Source: Spirochaetia bacterium
GTDB taxonomy: Bacteria > Spirochaetota > Spirochaetia > Sphaerochaetales > Sphaerochaetaceae
Assembly: GCA_022482625.1 (NCBI GenBank)
Contig: JAKVOU010000001.1
Span: 1,474,784 to 1,538,783 of the forward strand
DNA: 64,000 nt
Direction of reading: 5' to 3'
Both the position numbers and the translations under genes were made by a program. The first letter of the stretch is position 1. Each line of letters starts with the position of its first letter. Positions 1 to 8,228 of this stretch are shown here, piece by piece. Under the pieces are notes generated by a model, which worked only from the letters and a program-made list of their open reading frames with translations, did not search any database and was not told the origin of the DNA.

Positions 1-505
1 AGGCAAGGGCAACGACACTCTTTACAGAAGCATAGGATTTGTTACTCTGACTGCTGAACAACAGCAACCGATAAGGCTTGTTTCCTACAGAAAACGTATG
101 AGAATAAAGATTTCTCTCTCCATTTGAGACCACTCCGTTATCATGGAAAAGAGATACAGCTTTGAGCAACTGCATATCTTCAGGTTTTTTTTCTCCGTAA
201 CTGAAATATTCCAAAGACCCTTCATAGATAACCAACGTCATCGAACTACGGTCAAGGATACGGCTCAACCGTGCAATTTTGCTTTTCATGTCCGCAGCAG
301 AGCTGGAAAGCTCCTCTTCGACTAAGGTTGAAATGCCCTGGCTTGCAGAAAAAAAATCTTCACTATCCTCAAAACCAACTCCAGTACTGCGAGTAATCGT
401 AAACCAGATACCAGCAACACAGAGACCAGCAATAAGAAAGGTAATGAGTACTGGTACGAGTATCATGTAAAGATTGGAAAGAGCCAATCGTTTCTCTATA
501 GTCAT
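1..505 (-). CDS. Membrane sensor-like protein, N-terminal part (cut by window edge)
   Basis: The reading frame is open from an ATG at 505-503 to the window edge (168 codons). Residues about 8-34 form one strongly hydrophobic membrane segment after a short basic N-terminus (MTIEKR). The following part looks extracytoplasmic, as in the sensory domain of two-component histidine kinases or methyl-accepting proteins. No kinase or HAMP motif lies inside the window, so the class is inference. A GGAG lies 11 bases upstream of the chosen ATG; an ATG two bases further upstream in another frame stops at once. An extended -10 box and a palindrome lie just upstream. Confidence 0.55.
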   Translation of the reverse strand, partial: MTIEKRLALSNLYMILVPVLITFLIAGLCVAGIWFTITRSTGVGFEDSEDFFSASQGISTLVEEELSSSAADMKSKIARLSRILDRSSMTLVIYEGSLEYFSYGEKKPEDMQLLKAVSLFHDNGVVSNGERNLYSHTFSVGNKPYRLLLFSSQSNKSYASVKSVVALA

Positions 506-544
506 TGCATACTTCACTCCTGTCTACAAAAAATGAACGATCCT

Positions 545-587
545 AGTATAGCATGCAAATCAACGCAGATGTTTAACTCCCGTTAAA
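545..587 (-). promoter_or_regulatory. Extended -10 promoter with palindromic operator candidate
   Basis: On the minus strand TGcTATACT (-10 at 550-545) lies upstream of the sensor-like gene. About 21 bases further upstream, where a -35 box would sit, is the palindrome TTTAACTCCCGTTAAA (572-587). The arrangement suggests a regulated promoter. The regulator is unknown. Confidence 0.4.
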
Positions 588-654
588 TTGCCACATAGAC
601 AGATCGTTCCTTTCCTATTTCGTTTTGTCAGGATTGATTTTTACCAAAATTGTT

Positions 655-1578
655 TCAGAACAGCACCCTCAAGGCATTGCCATAGAACAACTTGTCCAAG
701 ACAGACATACTCAGATCAGTATGCTCATGCAGATAAGTATAGAAATCAGGCATCCCTGAAATATCCTTCGGTTCATAGGAACCGTCGATACCGTCATAGT
801 CTGGACCTATTGCCAGGATATCCTCTCCACCGACTTGGTACAGATGAAGTATATGTTTGGCCAATCCCTGATATGTCGCCTTGGGTTCAGGTCCTTCTTC
901 AACAAACGGAGGGAAGAAATTGATTCCTACGACTCCTCCGGTATCTGCTATACCCTTTATCTGTTCGTCAGTAAGGTTCCTCTGATGATTGCATAAACTA
1001 CGGCAATTGGAATGTGAAGCAATGACTGGACGCTTTGCCCTTTCCAGCAGATCTGCAATCCCCTTGTCATTGAGATGACTGACATCAATGAGCACCTTGC
1101 AGGCTTCCAATGCCTCGGCAATCTCAAATCCCTTGTCCTTCAAGCCCATGGACATGACATTCCGATCCGTACTGGTAGGATAAGCCAAATCATTTTCAAA
1201 GTTCCAGGTAAGTGTTGAAATCCTTACGCCCCAGTCATAGAATTTTTTTACATTTGCCACATCACCTTTGTAAACAGCACCTTCTTCAATGGAAAGGATT
1301 GCACTCGTCTGCTTGCTTTCATAGCCAGCTCTGTCCGAAATAAGTGAAATAAGATCCTTGTTCTCATCGAATTCCCGCTTCTGGATCCCATGAAGCTTTT
1401 CAAGGTAGGAAAAAGCATCCGGATGTTTGTCCAGCGGGACAAAAAAGGCAAATGTAGTAAGGCTCTTGAATCCACTTAGTTTTTCAAGTGAGAGATCAAA
1501 ATCATTAGACCTAAGGTTTCCACCTTCCTGCTCAATTTTAAAAATCGTATCCGAATGTAAAGTAACCAGTTGTTTCAT
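655..1578 (-). CDS. Membrane dipeptidase (peptidase family M19)
   Basis: Zinc-dependent dipeptidase of the renal dipeptidase / M19 family, which hydrolyses dipeptides including D-amino-acid forms. Visible motifs are the N-terminal metal-binding LHSDT, a glutamate in EEGAVYKG, the histidine in DVSHLN, and the block ASHSNCR followed by RNLTDEQI and GGVVGINFFP, typical of the family. At 307 aa it is close to the usual 310-350. There is no signal peptide, so it should be cytoplasmic. GAGGAG lies 14 bases before the ATG, further than normal. The physiological substrate cannot be told from sequence. Confidence 0.9.
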   Translation of the reverse strand: MKQLVTLHSDTIFKIEQEGGNLRSNDFDLSLEKLSGFKSLTTFAFFVPLDKHPDAFSYLEKLHGIQKREFDENKDLISLISDRAGYESKQTSAILSIEEGAVYKGDVANVKKFYDWGVRISTLTWNFENDLAYPTSTDRNVMSMGLKDKGFEIAEALEACKVLIDVSHLNDKGIADLLERAKRPVIASHSNCRSLCNHQRNLTDEQIKGIADTGGVVGINFFPPFVEEGPEPKATYQGLAKHILHLYQVGGEDILAIGPDYDGIDGSYEPKDISGMPDFYTYLHEHTDLSMSVLDKLFYGNALRVLF

Positions 1579-1627
1579 AAAGTCGAATTCTACTCCTCAT
1601 ATATTAGCTTTACGACAGGGCAGGACA

Positions 1628-2092
1628 TCAACGTCTGCGCCTTGCCGGCCTAGGATCCTTGCCCTCAAGCCCCTGCAAATCATAAATTTCATTTACCAGT
1701 CCCTGGAGAGTCAATTCACGGCGTTCCTTAGTCGCTAGTTCACACTCCCAGACAATGAATACACGATAGCCCATTTGCTGCAGTTTCTGTCGTACCTGCA
1801 AGTCTCTTCTGCGATTCCTTTCAATTTTCTTTTGCCAGAACTCCGTATTGGTTTTCGGCAAAACAAACTTCGGGCAACCTTCATGCCCGTGCCAGAAGCA
1901 ACCATTGAAAAAAATAACTGTCCTATAGCGTGGCAGGACAATATCAGGACTCCCAGGCAAAGAACGGTCATTCTTCCTATAACGGAAACCATGGGCAAAC
2001 AGATATTTTCTCAGGAGTACTTCACCTTTGGTATCCTTACCTCGGATGCGGCCCATCATCCATGACCGCCATGCACTCCCATTCCTATCCAT
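1628..2092 (-). CDS. vsr: Very short patch repair (Vsr) endonuclease
   Basis: Nicks DNA 5' of T in T:G mismatches that arise by deamination of 5-methylcytosine. Family blocks are in order: MGRIRGKDTKGE, GFRYRKNDRSLPGSPDIVLP (with the catalytic Asp), IFFNGCFWHGHEGC (zinc and catalytic histidines), PKTNTEFW, and VWECEL. At 154 aa it has the normal family length. The ATG lies two bases after the hexokinase stop, with its ribosome site inside that gene, so the two are probably co-transcribed. vsr normally neighbours a cytosine-5 methylase gene; none is seen here. Confidence 0.93.
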   Translation of the reverse strand: MDRNGSAWRSWMMGRIRGKDTKGEVLLRKYLFAHGFRYRKNDRSLPGSPDIVLPRYRTVIFFNGCFWHGHEGCPKFVLPKTNTEFWQKKIERNRRRDLQVRQKLQQMGYRVFIVWECELATKERRELTLQGLVNEIYDLQGLEGKDPRPARRRR

Positions 2093-2094
2093 GG

Positions 2095-3399
2095 TCAGTC
2101 CCTGAGCCCCAAGGCCGCAATAGCAGCTCCGATGGTAGGTGAATTATCAATATGGACAAAAGTCACGTATCGGTGGTGTACCTTCGTAAGGAACTGCTCA
2201 AGATAATATTCGGTATACTTTTCCAAATAGGCAGTCTTGTAGTAGGTAGTACCGTCTGCATTGATACAGACAGGATGCAGAGGGTCCATTCCTATATCTG
2301 TCTTGAGAACAGCACTGGCAAGGTTCGCCGCCGTTTGTTTACCGGCCCGTTCAATAATTGATTCAAGTATATGCCAAAGGGCAATTGCATCCTTTTCATT
2401 TCCCTCTACACAACGAACAAGCTTATAGTCATGGTTGAACGGCATCTCCAGATAATGGCTCATCTGTGTGGTATCTACATCACCTTCAGCCTCAAAGCGT
2501 TTACCGAAGGCTTCAGACAACACCTTGCATTCGACAGCCTTGCGCAAGACAAGGGAACTCATTGCTCCCAGATAGGCACCGCTGATCATTTTTTCAAAAT
2601 GGTAGGCATCCGGCTCCTTGGTTCCCGCTACGAACAATTCATCTATCTTTCCTCCGGGACTGTCAAAATTTCCGGATTCCACATTGATGACCTGACGGCC
2701 GGAGGGCAGACCGCTGACCTTGGTAATCTCTTTATTGTCTTCTACATAGGCAGTATTCGTACCCGTTCCAAGGATAAAACCGACATATCCTCCATAATGG
2801 CTTCTGGAGCCCTCGGCCATGCCAGCAAGGAGCGTCGTAACTGTATCATTGACTACAGCCAGCCTCTTGTTCTGCACCGCATGGCCTCTTCTTCCCAACT
2901 CTTCCAGCAAGCGCCGACCAATCCTTGTTCCGATAACCTGAGGAGCTTTTATTTCTTTTGAGAACTTTACAGGAATACCGTCATGGTCTGCTGTAATGGT
3001 AGCAGCGTAACTGAAACAGAAACCTATATAGTCTGATTTGTCGATGATAGGTTCAACCTGATTGGCAAAGATGGAAAAGAATTCATCAGCTGTTACTTCC
3101 CGGTCACTGCCAGGCATGGTAGTTTTTCTGAAATCAGTAATCTGAGGTTCAAAATGCTCATCGAAAGTTACCAGGCATGTCCTGAGATTGGTACCCCCGG
3201 CATCAATGACAATGACCTGTTCACCAGGCACAATCTTGATTGATTCACTGACATAGGTAGGTATCATATCAAGGGAACTTTCCTTCCCCTGCAATCCTTT
3301 TTTCATTTCGTCAAGAAAGCTGTCACAAAGCACCTGCATATCAACTTTCTCAGGCAAGATGCCCCATGTATTCAGAAAATCATATGTCTTTTTGTCCAT
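2095..3399 (-). CDS. hxk: Hexokinase (eukaryote-like family)
   Basis: Phosphorylates hexoses with ATP at the entry of glycolysis. Seen in the sequence: the phosphate-1 motif DAGGTNLRTCLV (about residue 66), a sugar-binding region with GFCFSYAA and KAPQVIGTR, the catalytic aspartate block VVNDTVTTLLAG, and the phosphate-2 motif GFILGTGTNTAY. The 434-aa length and motif spacing fit the eukaryote-type hexokinase family found in Treponema, not the short ROK or Glk glucokinases. A clear promoter lies upstream, with a palindrome between it and the start codon. vsr follows directly. Confidence 0.92.
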   Translation of the reverse strand: MDKKTYDFLNTWGILPEKVDMQVLCDSFLDEMKKGLQGKESSLDMIPTYVSESIKIVPGEQVIVIDAGGTNLRTCLVTFDEHFEPQITDFRKTTMPGSDREVTADEFFSIFANQVEPIIDKSDYIGFCFSYAATITADHDGIPVKFSKEIKAPQVIGTRIGRRLLEELGRRGHAVQNKRLAVVNDTVTTLLAGMAEGSRSHYGGYVGFILGTGTNTAYVEDNKEITKVSGLPSGRQVINVESGNFDSPGGKIDELFVAGTKEPDAYHFEKMISGAYLGAMSSLVLRKAVECKVLSEAFGKRFEAEGDVDTTQMSHYLEMPFNHDYKLVRCVEGNEKDAIALWHILESIIERAGKQTAANLASAVLKTDIGMDPLHPVCINADGTTYYKTAYLEKYTEYYLEQFLTKVHHRYVTFVHIDNSPTIGAAIAALGLRD

Positions 3400-3436
3400 A
3401 ACCTCATCCTTTCTCCTGATTCCCCGTATAACGGAT

Positions 3437-3451
3437 ATGATTTAAAATCAT
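3437..3451. promoter_or_regulatory. Perfect 15-base palindrome in the hxk leader (operator candidate)
   Basis: ATGATTTAAAATCAT is a perfect inverted repeat around a central A. It lies directly downstream of the hxk -10 box, where a bound repressor would block transcription. No cognate regulator is identifiable in the window. Confidence 0.4.
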
Positions 3452-3456
3452 TGTCG

Positions 3457-3485
3457 AGTATAGTAAAAAAAAAACTTGTTTTCAA
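3457..3485 (-). promoter_or_regulatory. hxk promoter
   Basis: On the minus strand TTGAAA (3485-3480) and TATACT (3462-3457) are separated by exactly 17 bases, which include a run of ten T. The transcript would start about 50 bases before the hexokinase ATG. Confidence 0.7.
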
Positions 3486-3508
3486 TTGAACGAAGGAAGC
3501 CCCATCCG

Positions 3509-4138
3509 TCAAGTTTCCATTTTCTTTCCGTTTACTGAAAATTCCACAGGGGTAATGTCCAAGTTTCCATCTGCATCACCAGCAAGTATGAAGACTCCTT
3601 CCACATGGACTTGTACAGTTACCCGGATACCGGAGACAGTCATATCCATTGCAAGTGCCGCTTTTGGATATGTACCTGTCAGTACGCCGCTCATCATCTT
3701 CCCATATGTCATCCCTGTCTGGTACTTGATGGCACAGGTGCCATCGAGTATGGCTTCTCCTTCTTTCCAATCGTGTACGGTCAGCCTTTTCCTTATGATT
3801 GGAGCCAATGGATCTGAAGCACGGGAAAGCAATAGCTGCAAGGAATTTCCATTCTCCGAAGTATCACTGGCTTCGGGAAAATAAGCAAGAAAAGATGAAA
3901 GATCTGCATGATCAAAAATAACGGCAGAAGGTAATCCTGTAGAGGCATCCGATTCCATGCCTATGGTTGGGATTTCCCTGTCCTTTGTCGAAATGAAATT
4001 CCCACAAGCAACAAATGCAGCATCTTTGATAGCTCCCATGGCTACAAGTACATCATCCGATGTCGGATCAGAAGCAGATAATGCCATCGGCAGACTTAGC
4101 AAACCTATCGCTATAAAGGTCAATATCCTTCTGTTCAT
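3509..4138 (-). CDS. Secreted protein of unknown function
   Basis: The N-terminus is a typical signal peptide: MNRR, a hydrophobic core (ILTFIAIGLLSLPMA) and a probable signal peptidase I site after LSA (about residue 22). There is no lipobox cysteine. The rest (about 185 aa) has the composition of a soluble periplasmic domain and no motif I recognise. The ATG is preceded by GGGAG at a good distance. It is transcribed divergently from sbcB. Function is not assigned. Confidence 0.7.
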   Translation of the reverse strand: MNRRILTFIAIGLLSLPMALSASDPTSDDVLVAMGAIKDAAFVACGNFISTKDREIPTIGMESDASTGLPSAVIFDHADLSSFLAYFPEASDTSENGNSLQLLLSRASDPLAPIIRKRLTVHDWKEGEAILDGTCAIKYQTGMTYGKMMSGVLTGTYPKAALAMDMTVSGIRVTVQVHVEGVFILAGDADGNLDITPVEFSVNGKKMET

Positions 4139-4198
4139 GGCAACTCCCTTCCGGTATCTTACAGGTCACCCCAGCGGGTAACAAAACAACCGGGATTA

Positions 4199-4207
4199 TG
4201 CTATACT
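4199..4207 (+). promoter_or_regulatory. Extended -10 promoter of sbcB, leaderless arrangement
   Basis: TGcTATACT (extended -10, hexamer 4202-4207) is followed by only seven bases before the sbcB ATG at 4215. Transcription should start at or next to the A of the ATG. No Shine-Dalgarno sequence is present. The -35 position (TAACAA) is weak, as is usual with extended -10 promoters. Confidence 0.65.
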
Positions 4208-4214
4208 TTCCTCT

Positions 4215-5651
4215 ATGAACAAGGAACACAATCGGCAAAGTTCAATCTTATGGTACGACTTGGAGACCTTCGGCCTCAAGTCCCACTATGACAGAATAGC
4301 ACAGTTTGCAGCAATAAGGACAGACTTGGACCTCAACGTCATAGGCACACCGATTGTCTGGTACTGCAGACTCAGCGAAGATTACCTGCCAAGTGCCGAA
4401 GCCTGCATGGTCACAGGTATAACTCCGCAGGAAGCCAATGCGAAGGGAATGAATGAAAGTCAGTTCATCAGCAGGATCAGGGATGAATTCATGGTACCGA
4501 ATACGACGGTAACCGGTTTCAACTCAATTAATTTTGATGATGAGTTCATCCGCAATGCCCTTTATCGCAATCTTTTCGACCCTTATGAGAGGGAATATGC
4601 AAATGGTTGCTCAAGATGGGATATCATCAATCTTGTCAGAGCGGCATATGACTTGAGACCGGAAGGAATCAGCTGGCCGCCAAAGACTCCGCTTGGCAGG
4701 CCGTCGTTCAAGCTTACAGAGCTTACGAAAGCCAACGGCATAGACCAGACTGGAGCCCACGATGCACTGGTCGATGTAAGGGCTACGGTTGAAGTTGCAA
4801 GACTGATCAAGCAGAAACAGCCGAAACTTTATAATTGGAGCTACCGGTTACGAGAAAAAAAGGTCATCAAGGACCTGCTTGCTCCAGACCCATTGCAAAG
4901 GAAACCCTTGCTATATACCAGCACGCATTTTCAAGAAGAAGGCAAGGAGTCCTGTACCCGGCTTATATTCCCTATTACAGCATCCTCCAGCAACAAGAAC
5001 AATATCTATTGCTTTGATCTGAGCAAAGATATCTCAGCACTTGAGGAAGCAAAGGGAGAAGAGATCTTCAATGTGGACGGACTGATCAAGGTAGGCTTGA
5101 ACCGTTGTGAATTTGTCAGTCCCTATGCCCATATACTTACGCCGGACATGGAAACAAAACTGCAGATCGATCGCGGCAACTGCATACGCAAGGCAAGGAA
5201 ACTGTATACAAATCCTGCAATCTACCAGAAGCTGCGATATAATGAAAAAAATGAATTCGAAGTCAACAGTGACGTAGATTACCAGATCTACTGTGGTTTT
5301 TTCAGGGATCGAGACCAGCAGAAATTTGCCATGGTCAGGAATGCAGCACCGCAGGATAAAATGGAAATGCTAAAACTTGGTTTCGATGACAAACGTGCCC
5401 CTCAGTTGATCTGGAGGTATATCTGTCGTAACTGGCCGGAAACATTGACAGGAAACGACAAGGACAAATGGAAGATGTTCTGTCTTGAAAGGCTCTCAAC
5501 CCCACCCAACGATATTATACCTGATCTGGAAGACTATGGCGAATTGGAAAAAATGCTGAAAGAAGGTACGATTGAAGAAGACAAGAGGCCTGTTGTCCAA
5601 CAGCTGATTGCCTACAGAGATGAATTGCTGGAGAGGTTAAGGGAGAAATGA
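4215..5651 (+). CDS. sbcB: Exodeoxyribonuclease I
   Basis: 3'-5' exonuclease on single-stranded DNA, acting in recombination and mismatch repair. It has the DEDD exonuclease motif I (WYDLETFG, Asp/Glu near residues 15-17), then blocks very close to E. coli ExoI: RIAQFAAIRTD, GITPQEANAKG, GFNSINFDDEF, LRPEGISWP, LTKANGIDQTGAHDALVDV. The SH3-like and C-terminal helical parts follow. At 478 aa it is full length. Seven bases separate a -10 box from the ATG, so the mRNA is probably leaderless. It overlaps the next gene by four bases. Confidence 0.95.
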   Translation: MNKEHNRQSSILWYDLETFGLKSHYDRIAQFAAIRTDLDLNVIGTPIVWYCRLSEDYLPSAEACMVTGITPQEANAKGMNESQFISRIRDEFMVPNTTVTGFNSINFDDEFIRNALYRNLFDPYEREYANGCSRWDIINLVRAAYDLRPEGISWPPKTPLGRPSFKLTELTKANGIDQTGAHDALVDVRATVEVARLIKQKQPKLYNWSYRLREKKVIKDLLAPDPLQRKPLLYTSTHFQEEGKESCTRLIFPITASSSNKNNIYCFDLSKDISALEEAKGEEIFNVDGLIKVGLNRCEFVSPYAHILTPDMETKLQIDRGNCIRKARKLYTNPAIYQKLRYNEKNEFEVNSDVDYQIYCGFFRDRDQQKFAMVRNAAPQDKMEMLKLGFDDKRAPQLIWRYICRNWPETLTGNDKDKWKMFCLERLSTPPNDIIPDLEDYGELEKMLKEGTIEEDKRPVVQQLIAYRDELLERLREK

Positions 5652-6226
5652 ACATGGACAATCTGCCGCCAATAGGGAAAAACATCCAGAAGTTGAGAGC
5701 CAGCCGCCATTTGACATTGAACATCCTCAGTGAAAGATCCGGTGTCTCAAAGGCAATGCTCAGCCAAATTGAAAGCGATAAAGTCAATCCGACAGTAGCG
5801 ACCGTCTGCAAGATTGCCAGAGGACTCAACGTCGACTTGCAGGACCTGCTGAATGATGACCTTACACCGAAGAGAGATTTTATCATGAATCCGACAATGA
5901 ACTCGGGACACATGATAGAAATGGAAGAAAACGGAGTCAGAATCAGGATTCTGTCCCCATTGAACATGGTGGAAGACCTGGAAATGTATCTGATACATTT
6001 CCAGCCACATACAGTCCTTTCAAGTGATCCCCATTTTCCCGGGACACAGGAATTCCTAACGGTAATGAAAGGTACCGTTGAAGTCACTGCAGGGAATAAC
6101 CATTGTACGATGAAGAAAGATGATTTCCTCATGTACCATTGTGATATAGAACATACTATTATTTGCAACAGCAATCAGGGTGCACTGGTGCATATGGTAG
6201 TCCGCTATAACAGAAACAAAGAATAA
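5648..6226 (+). CDS. XRE-family regulator with C-terminal cupin domain
   Basis: N-terminal helix-turn-helix of the Cro/C1 type (residues about 9-63: IGKNIQKLRASRHLTLNILS, then SGVSKAMLSQIESDKVNPTV), followed by a cupin_2 barrel (about 110-185, with HFPGTQEFLTVMKGTVEV and the late HCDIEHTI). This architecture is common in repressors and activators of small-molecule metabolism such as amines, amino acids or sugars. The ligand is unknown. Its start overlaps the sbcB stop (ATGA), so translation is probably coupled. Confidence 0.9.
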   Translation: MNMDNLPPIGKNIQKLRASRHLTLNILSERSGVSKAMLSQIESDKVNPTVATVCKIARGLNVDLQDLLNDDLTPKRDFIMNPTMNSGHMIEMEENGVRIRILSPLNMVEDLEMYLIHFQPHTVLSSDPHFPGTQEFLTVMKGTVEVTAGNNHCTMKKDDFLMYHCDIEHTIICNSNQGALVHMVVRYNRNKE

Positions 6227-6295
6227 ACAATCTGTTCAAACCCGAATGAATTCAATATACTACAGAAATTACAGGAATCGGAGACAAAGATACCC

Positions 6296-7369
6296 ATGGC
6301 AGAATTGATAGATAAATTATCTGAATATACCCAGCAGCTTGCAGATCTGGATGCCAGATTGGCAGAGCCTGCTACGCTCAAGGACATGAAGCAATACAAA
6401 AAACTTATGGTTGAAAGATCCCATCTGGCACCAATTGTGGAAGAAATAACAAATATGTCCAATCTGTCTTCCCAAATCACAGAAACCGAAGAGATGCTGG
6501 AGGATGAGACAGATCCAGAGTTACTGAATATGGCAAAGGAAGAACTTGCTCAGCTGAAGGATGATTATATAAACAGCGAGAAGCATTGCAAGATGCTTCT
6601 TGTTCCTCCTGACCCCCTTGAAGGCAAGAATATAATCATGGAAATCAGAGCAGGAACAGGGGGCGACGAAGCTGCCCTTTTTGCTGCTGATTTGTTTCGC
6701 ATGTATTATCACTATGCAGAGACAAAGAGTTGGAAAATCGAAATAATGAATTCCAATGCAACCGAACTAGGTGGTTATAAGGAAATCGTCTTTTCCATCA
6801 GCGGCAAGGATGTATATGGTTCCCTTCGCTGGGAAAGCGGAGTACACAGGGTCCAAAGAGTTCCGGAAACTGAAAACGGAGGTCGTATACATACTTCGGC
6901 AGTTACCGTGGCAGTTCTACCTGAAGCAGAGGAAACGGACATTGAAATCAAACAGGAAGATTTGAAAATTGATGTCATGAGGGCTGGTGGACCTGGAGGA
7001 CAATGTGTCAATACGACAGACAGTGCTGTCAGGATAACGCATATCCCTACCGGCATCGTGGTCATCCAACAGGATGAGAAAAGCCAACTCAAGAACAAAA
7101 ACAAGGCAATGAGAGTGCTTCGCTCACGCCTGTACGATATGGAAGAAGCCAGAAAACAAAAAGAAAGATCGGCAGAAAGGAAAAACCAAGTGGGAAGCGG
7201 AGACCGAAGCGAACGTATCCGTACCTACAACTTTCCTCAGAACCGTTTTACTGACCATAGGATCAACCTGACATTGTATAAGCTTGATTACATCATGCAG
7301 GGAAATCTGGATGAACCGATCGAAGCTCTGAAAATTGCAGCCGGCGAAGCTGCAATGAAGGATATCTGA
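6296..7369 (+). CDS. prfA: Peptide chain release factor 1
   Basis: Releases finished peptides at UAA and UAG codons. The class-I release factor GGQ motif is present ([17 protein letters not shown]), as is the codon-reading PxT motif as PET in [15 protein letters not shown]. This marks RF1, because RF2 has SPF. The 357-aa length is standard. The gene starts a dense block: prmC follows one base after the stop, and rsh overlaps prmC. GGAG lies 12 bases before the ATG. A TATACT lies about 40 bases upstream, with only a poor -35. Confidence 0.96.
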   Translation: MAELIDKLSEYTQQLADLDARLAEPATLKDMKQYKKLMVERSHLAPIVEEITNMSNLSSQITETEEMLEDETDPELLNMAKEELAQLKDDYINSEKHCKMLLVPPDPLEGKNIIMEIRAGTGGDEAALFAADLFRMYYHYAETKSWKIEIMNSNATELGGYKEIVFSISGKDVYGSLRWESGVHRVQRVPETENGGRIHTSAVTVAVLPEAEETDIEIKQEDLKIDVMRAGGPGGQCVNTTDSAVRITHIPTGIVVIQQDEKSQLKNKNKAMRVLRSRLYDMEEARKQKERSAERKNQVGSGDRSERIRTYNFPQNRFTDHRINLTLYKLDYIMQGNLDEPIEALKIAAGEAAMKDI

Positions 7370-7370
7370 T

Positions 7371-8228
7371 ATGGATCAGCAGGATGTAAATGTAAGAGGG
7401 CAACTTGTGTCGGCTACCCGCATGCTGGCATCCTGCAGTGATACTCCTGATCTTGATGCCCGTCTGCTTATGATGAAAGCTACGGGCTGGGATATGGTAC
7501 AGCTTCTCGTCAATGACAGAGAAGTGCTTGCGGCACCTGCAAAGGAAACCTTCAGGGATCTTCTGAAAAAGAGGCTTGCCTCTGTTCCCGTAGCTTATCT
7601 ACTTGGTGAAAAAGAATTCTACGGAAGGATGTTCAAGGTTTCTCCTGCAACCTTGATTCCCCGGCCTGATACTGAGACCTTGGTTGAAACTTCAATCGGA
7701 TTCATCAAGAATGAACATCTTGAACGGGGTTTGGATGTGTGTACGGGTACCGGCTGTGTAGGCATTTCCTTGGAAATGGAAACCGGAATCCCGTTTACGC
7801 TTTCAGATATCAGTACAGAAGCCCTTCAGATTGCCAAGGAAAACCATCAAAGACTCATAGGTAATGATATTGATCACATACTAAAGACAGATTTGCTGGA
7901 GGGGTTGCCCACATATGACATCATAGTCTCCAATCCACCATATCTTACCAAGCTCTGGTGTAAGGAAGCGAATCAAGAAGTGCAACATGAACCGATATCA
8001 GCGTTGTTCGGCATGGGAAACGATGGACTGGATATAATCCGGCGCCTGATAGCACAGGCTCCGTCCCATCTGTCTTCAGGAGGCCGTCTGATGTTGGAAT
8101 GTGACTATAGGCAGGTTTCTCTTGTTGCTGCCATGCTGGAAAAGGCAGGATTTACCGCTGTTGGCATCTGGAAAGATCTAAGTGGCAAGGACAGAGTCGT
8201 CGGAGGCAGGTTATGTACGAACAATTAA
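7371..8228 (+). CDS. prmC: Release factor glutamine methyltransferase
   Basis: N5-methylates the glutamine of the GGQ motif in release factors, using S-adenosylmethionine. It has an N-terminal helical domain (to about residue 80), the SAM-binding glycine motif LDVCTGTGCVGISLEME, and the diagnostic catalytic motif IIVSNPPYL. At 285 aa it is normal. It directly follows prfA, the gene of its substrate, which is the usual arrangement. Its 3' end overlaps the start of rsh by 16 bases. Confidence 0.95.
   Translation: MDQQDVNVRGQLVSATRMLASCSDTPDLDARLLMMKATGWDMVQLLVNDREVLAAPAKETFRDLLKKRLASVPVAYLLGEKEFYGRMFKVSPATLIPRPDTETLVETSIGFIKNEHLERGLDVCTGTGCVGISLEMETGIPFTLSDISTEALQIAKENHQRLIGNDIDHILKTDLLEGLPTYDIIVSNPPYLTKLWCKEANQEVQHEPISALFGMGNDGLDIIRRLIAQAPSHLSSGGRLMLECDYRQVSLVAAMLEKAGFTAVGIWKDLSGKDRVVGGRLCTNN

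Noticed and set aside
588-923. 111-codon ORF opposite the dipeptidase gene
   Set aside because: Shadow of the M19 gene; no ribosome site, His/Arg/Tyr-rich random-looking sequence.
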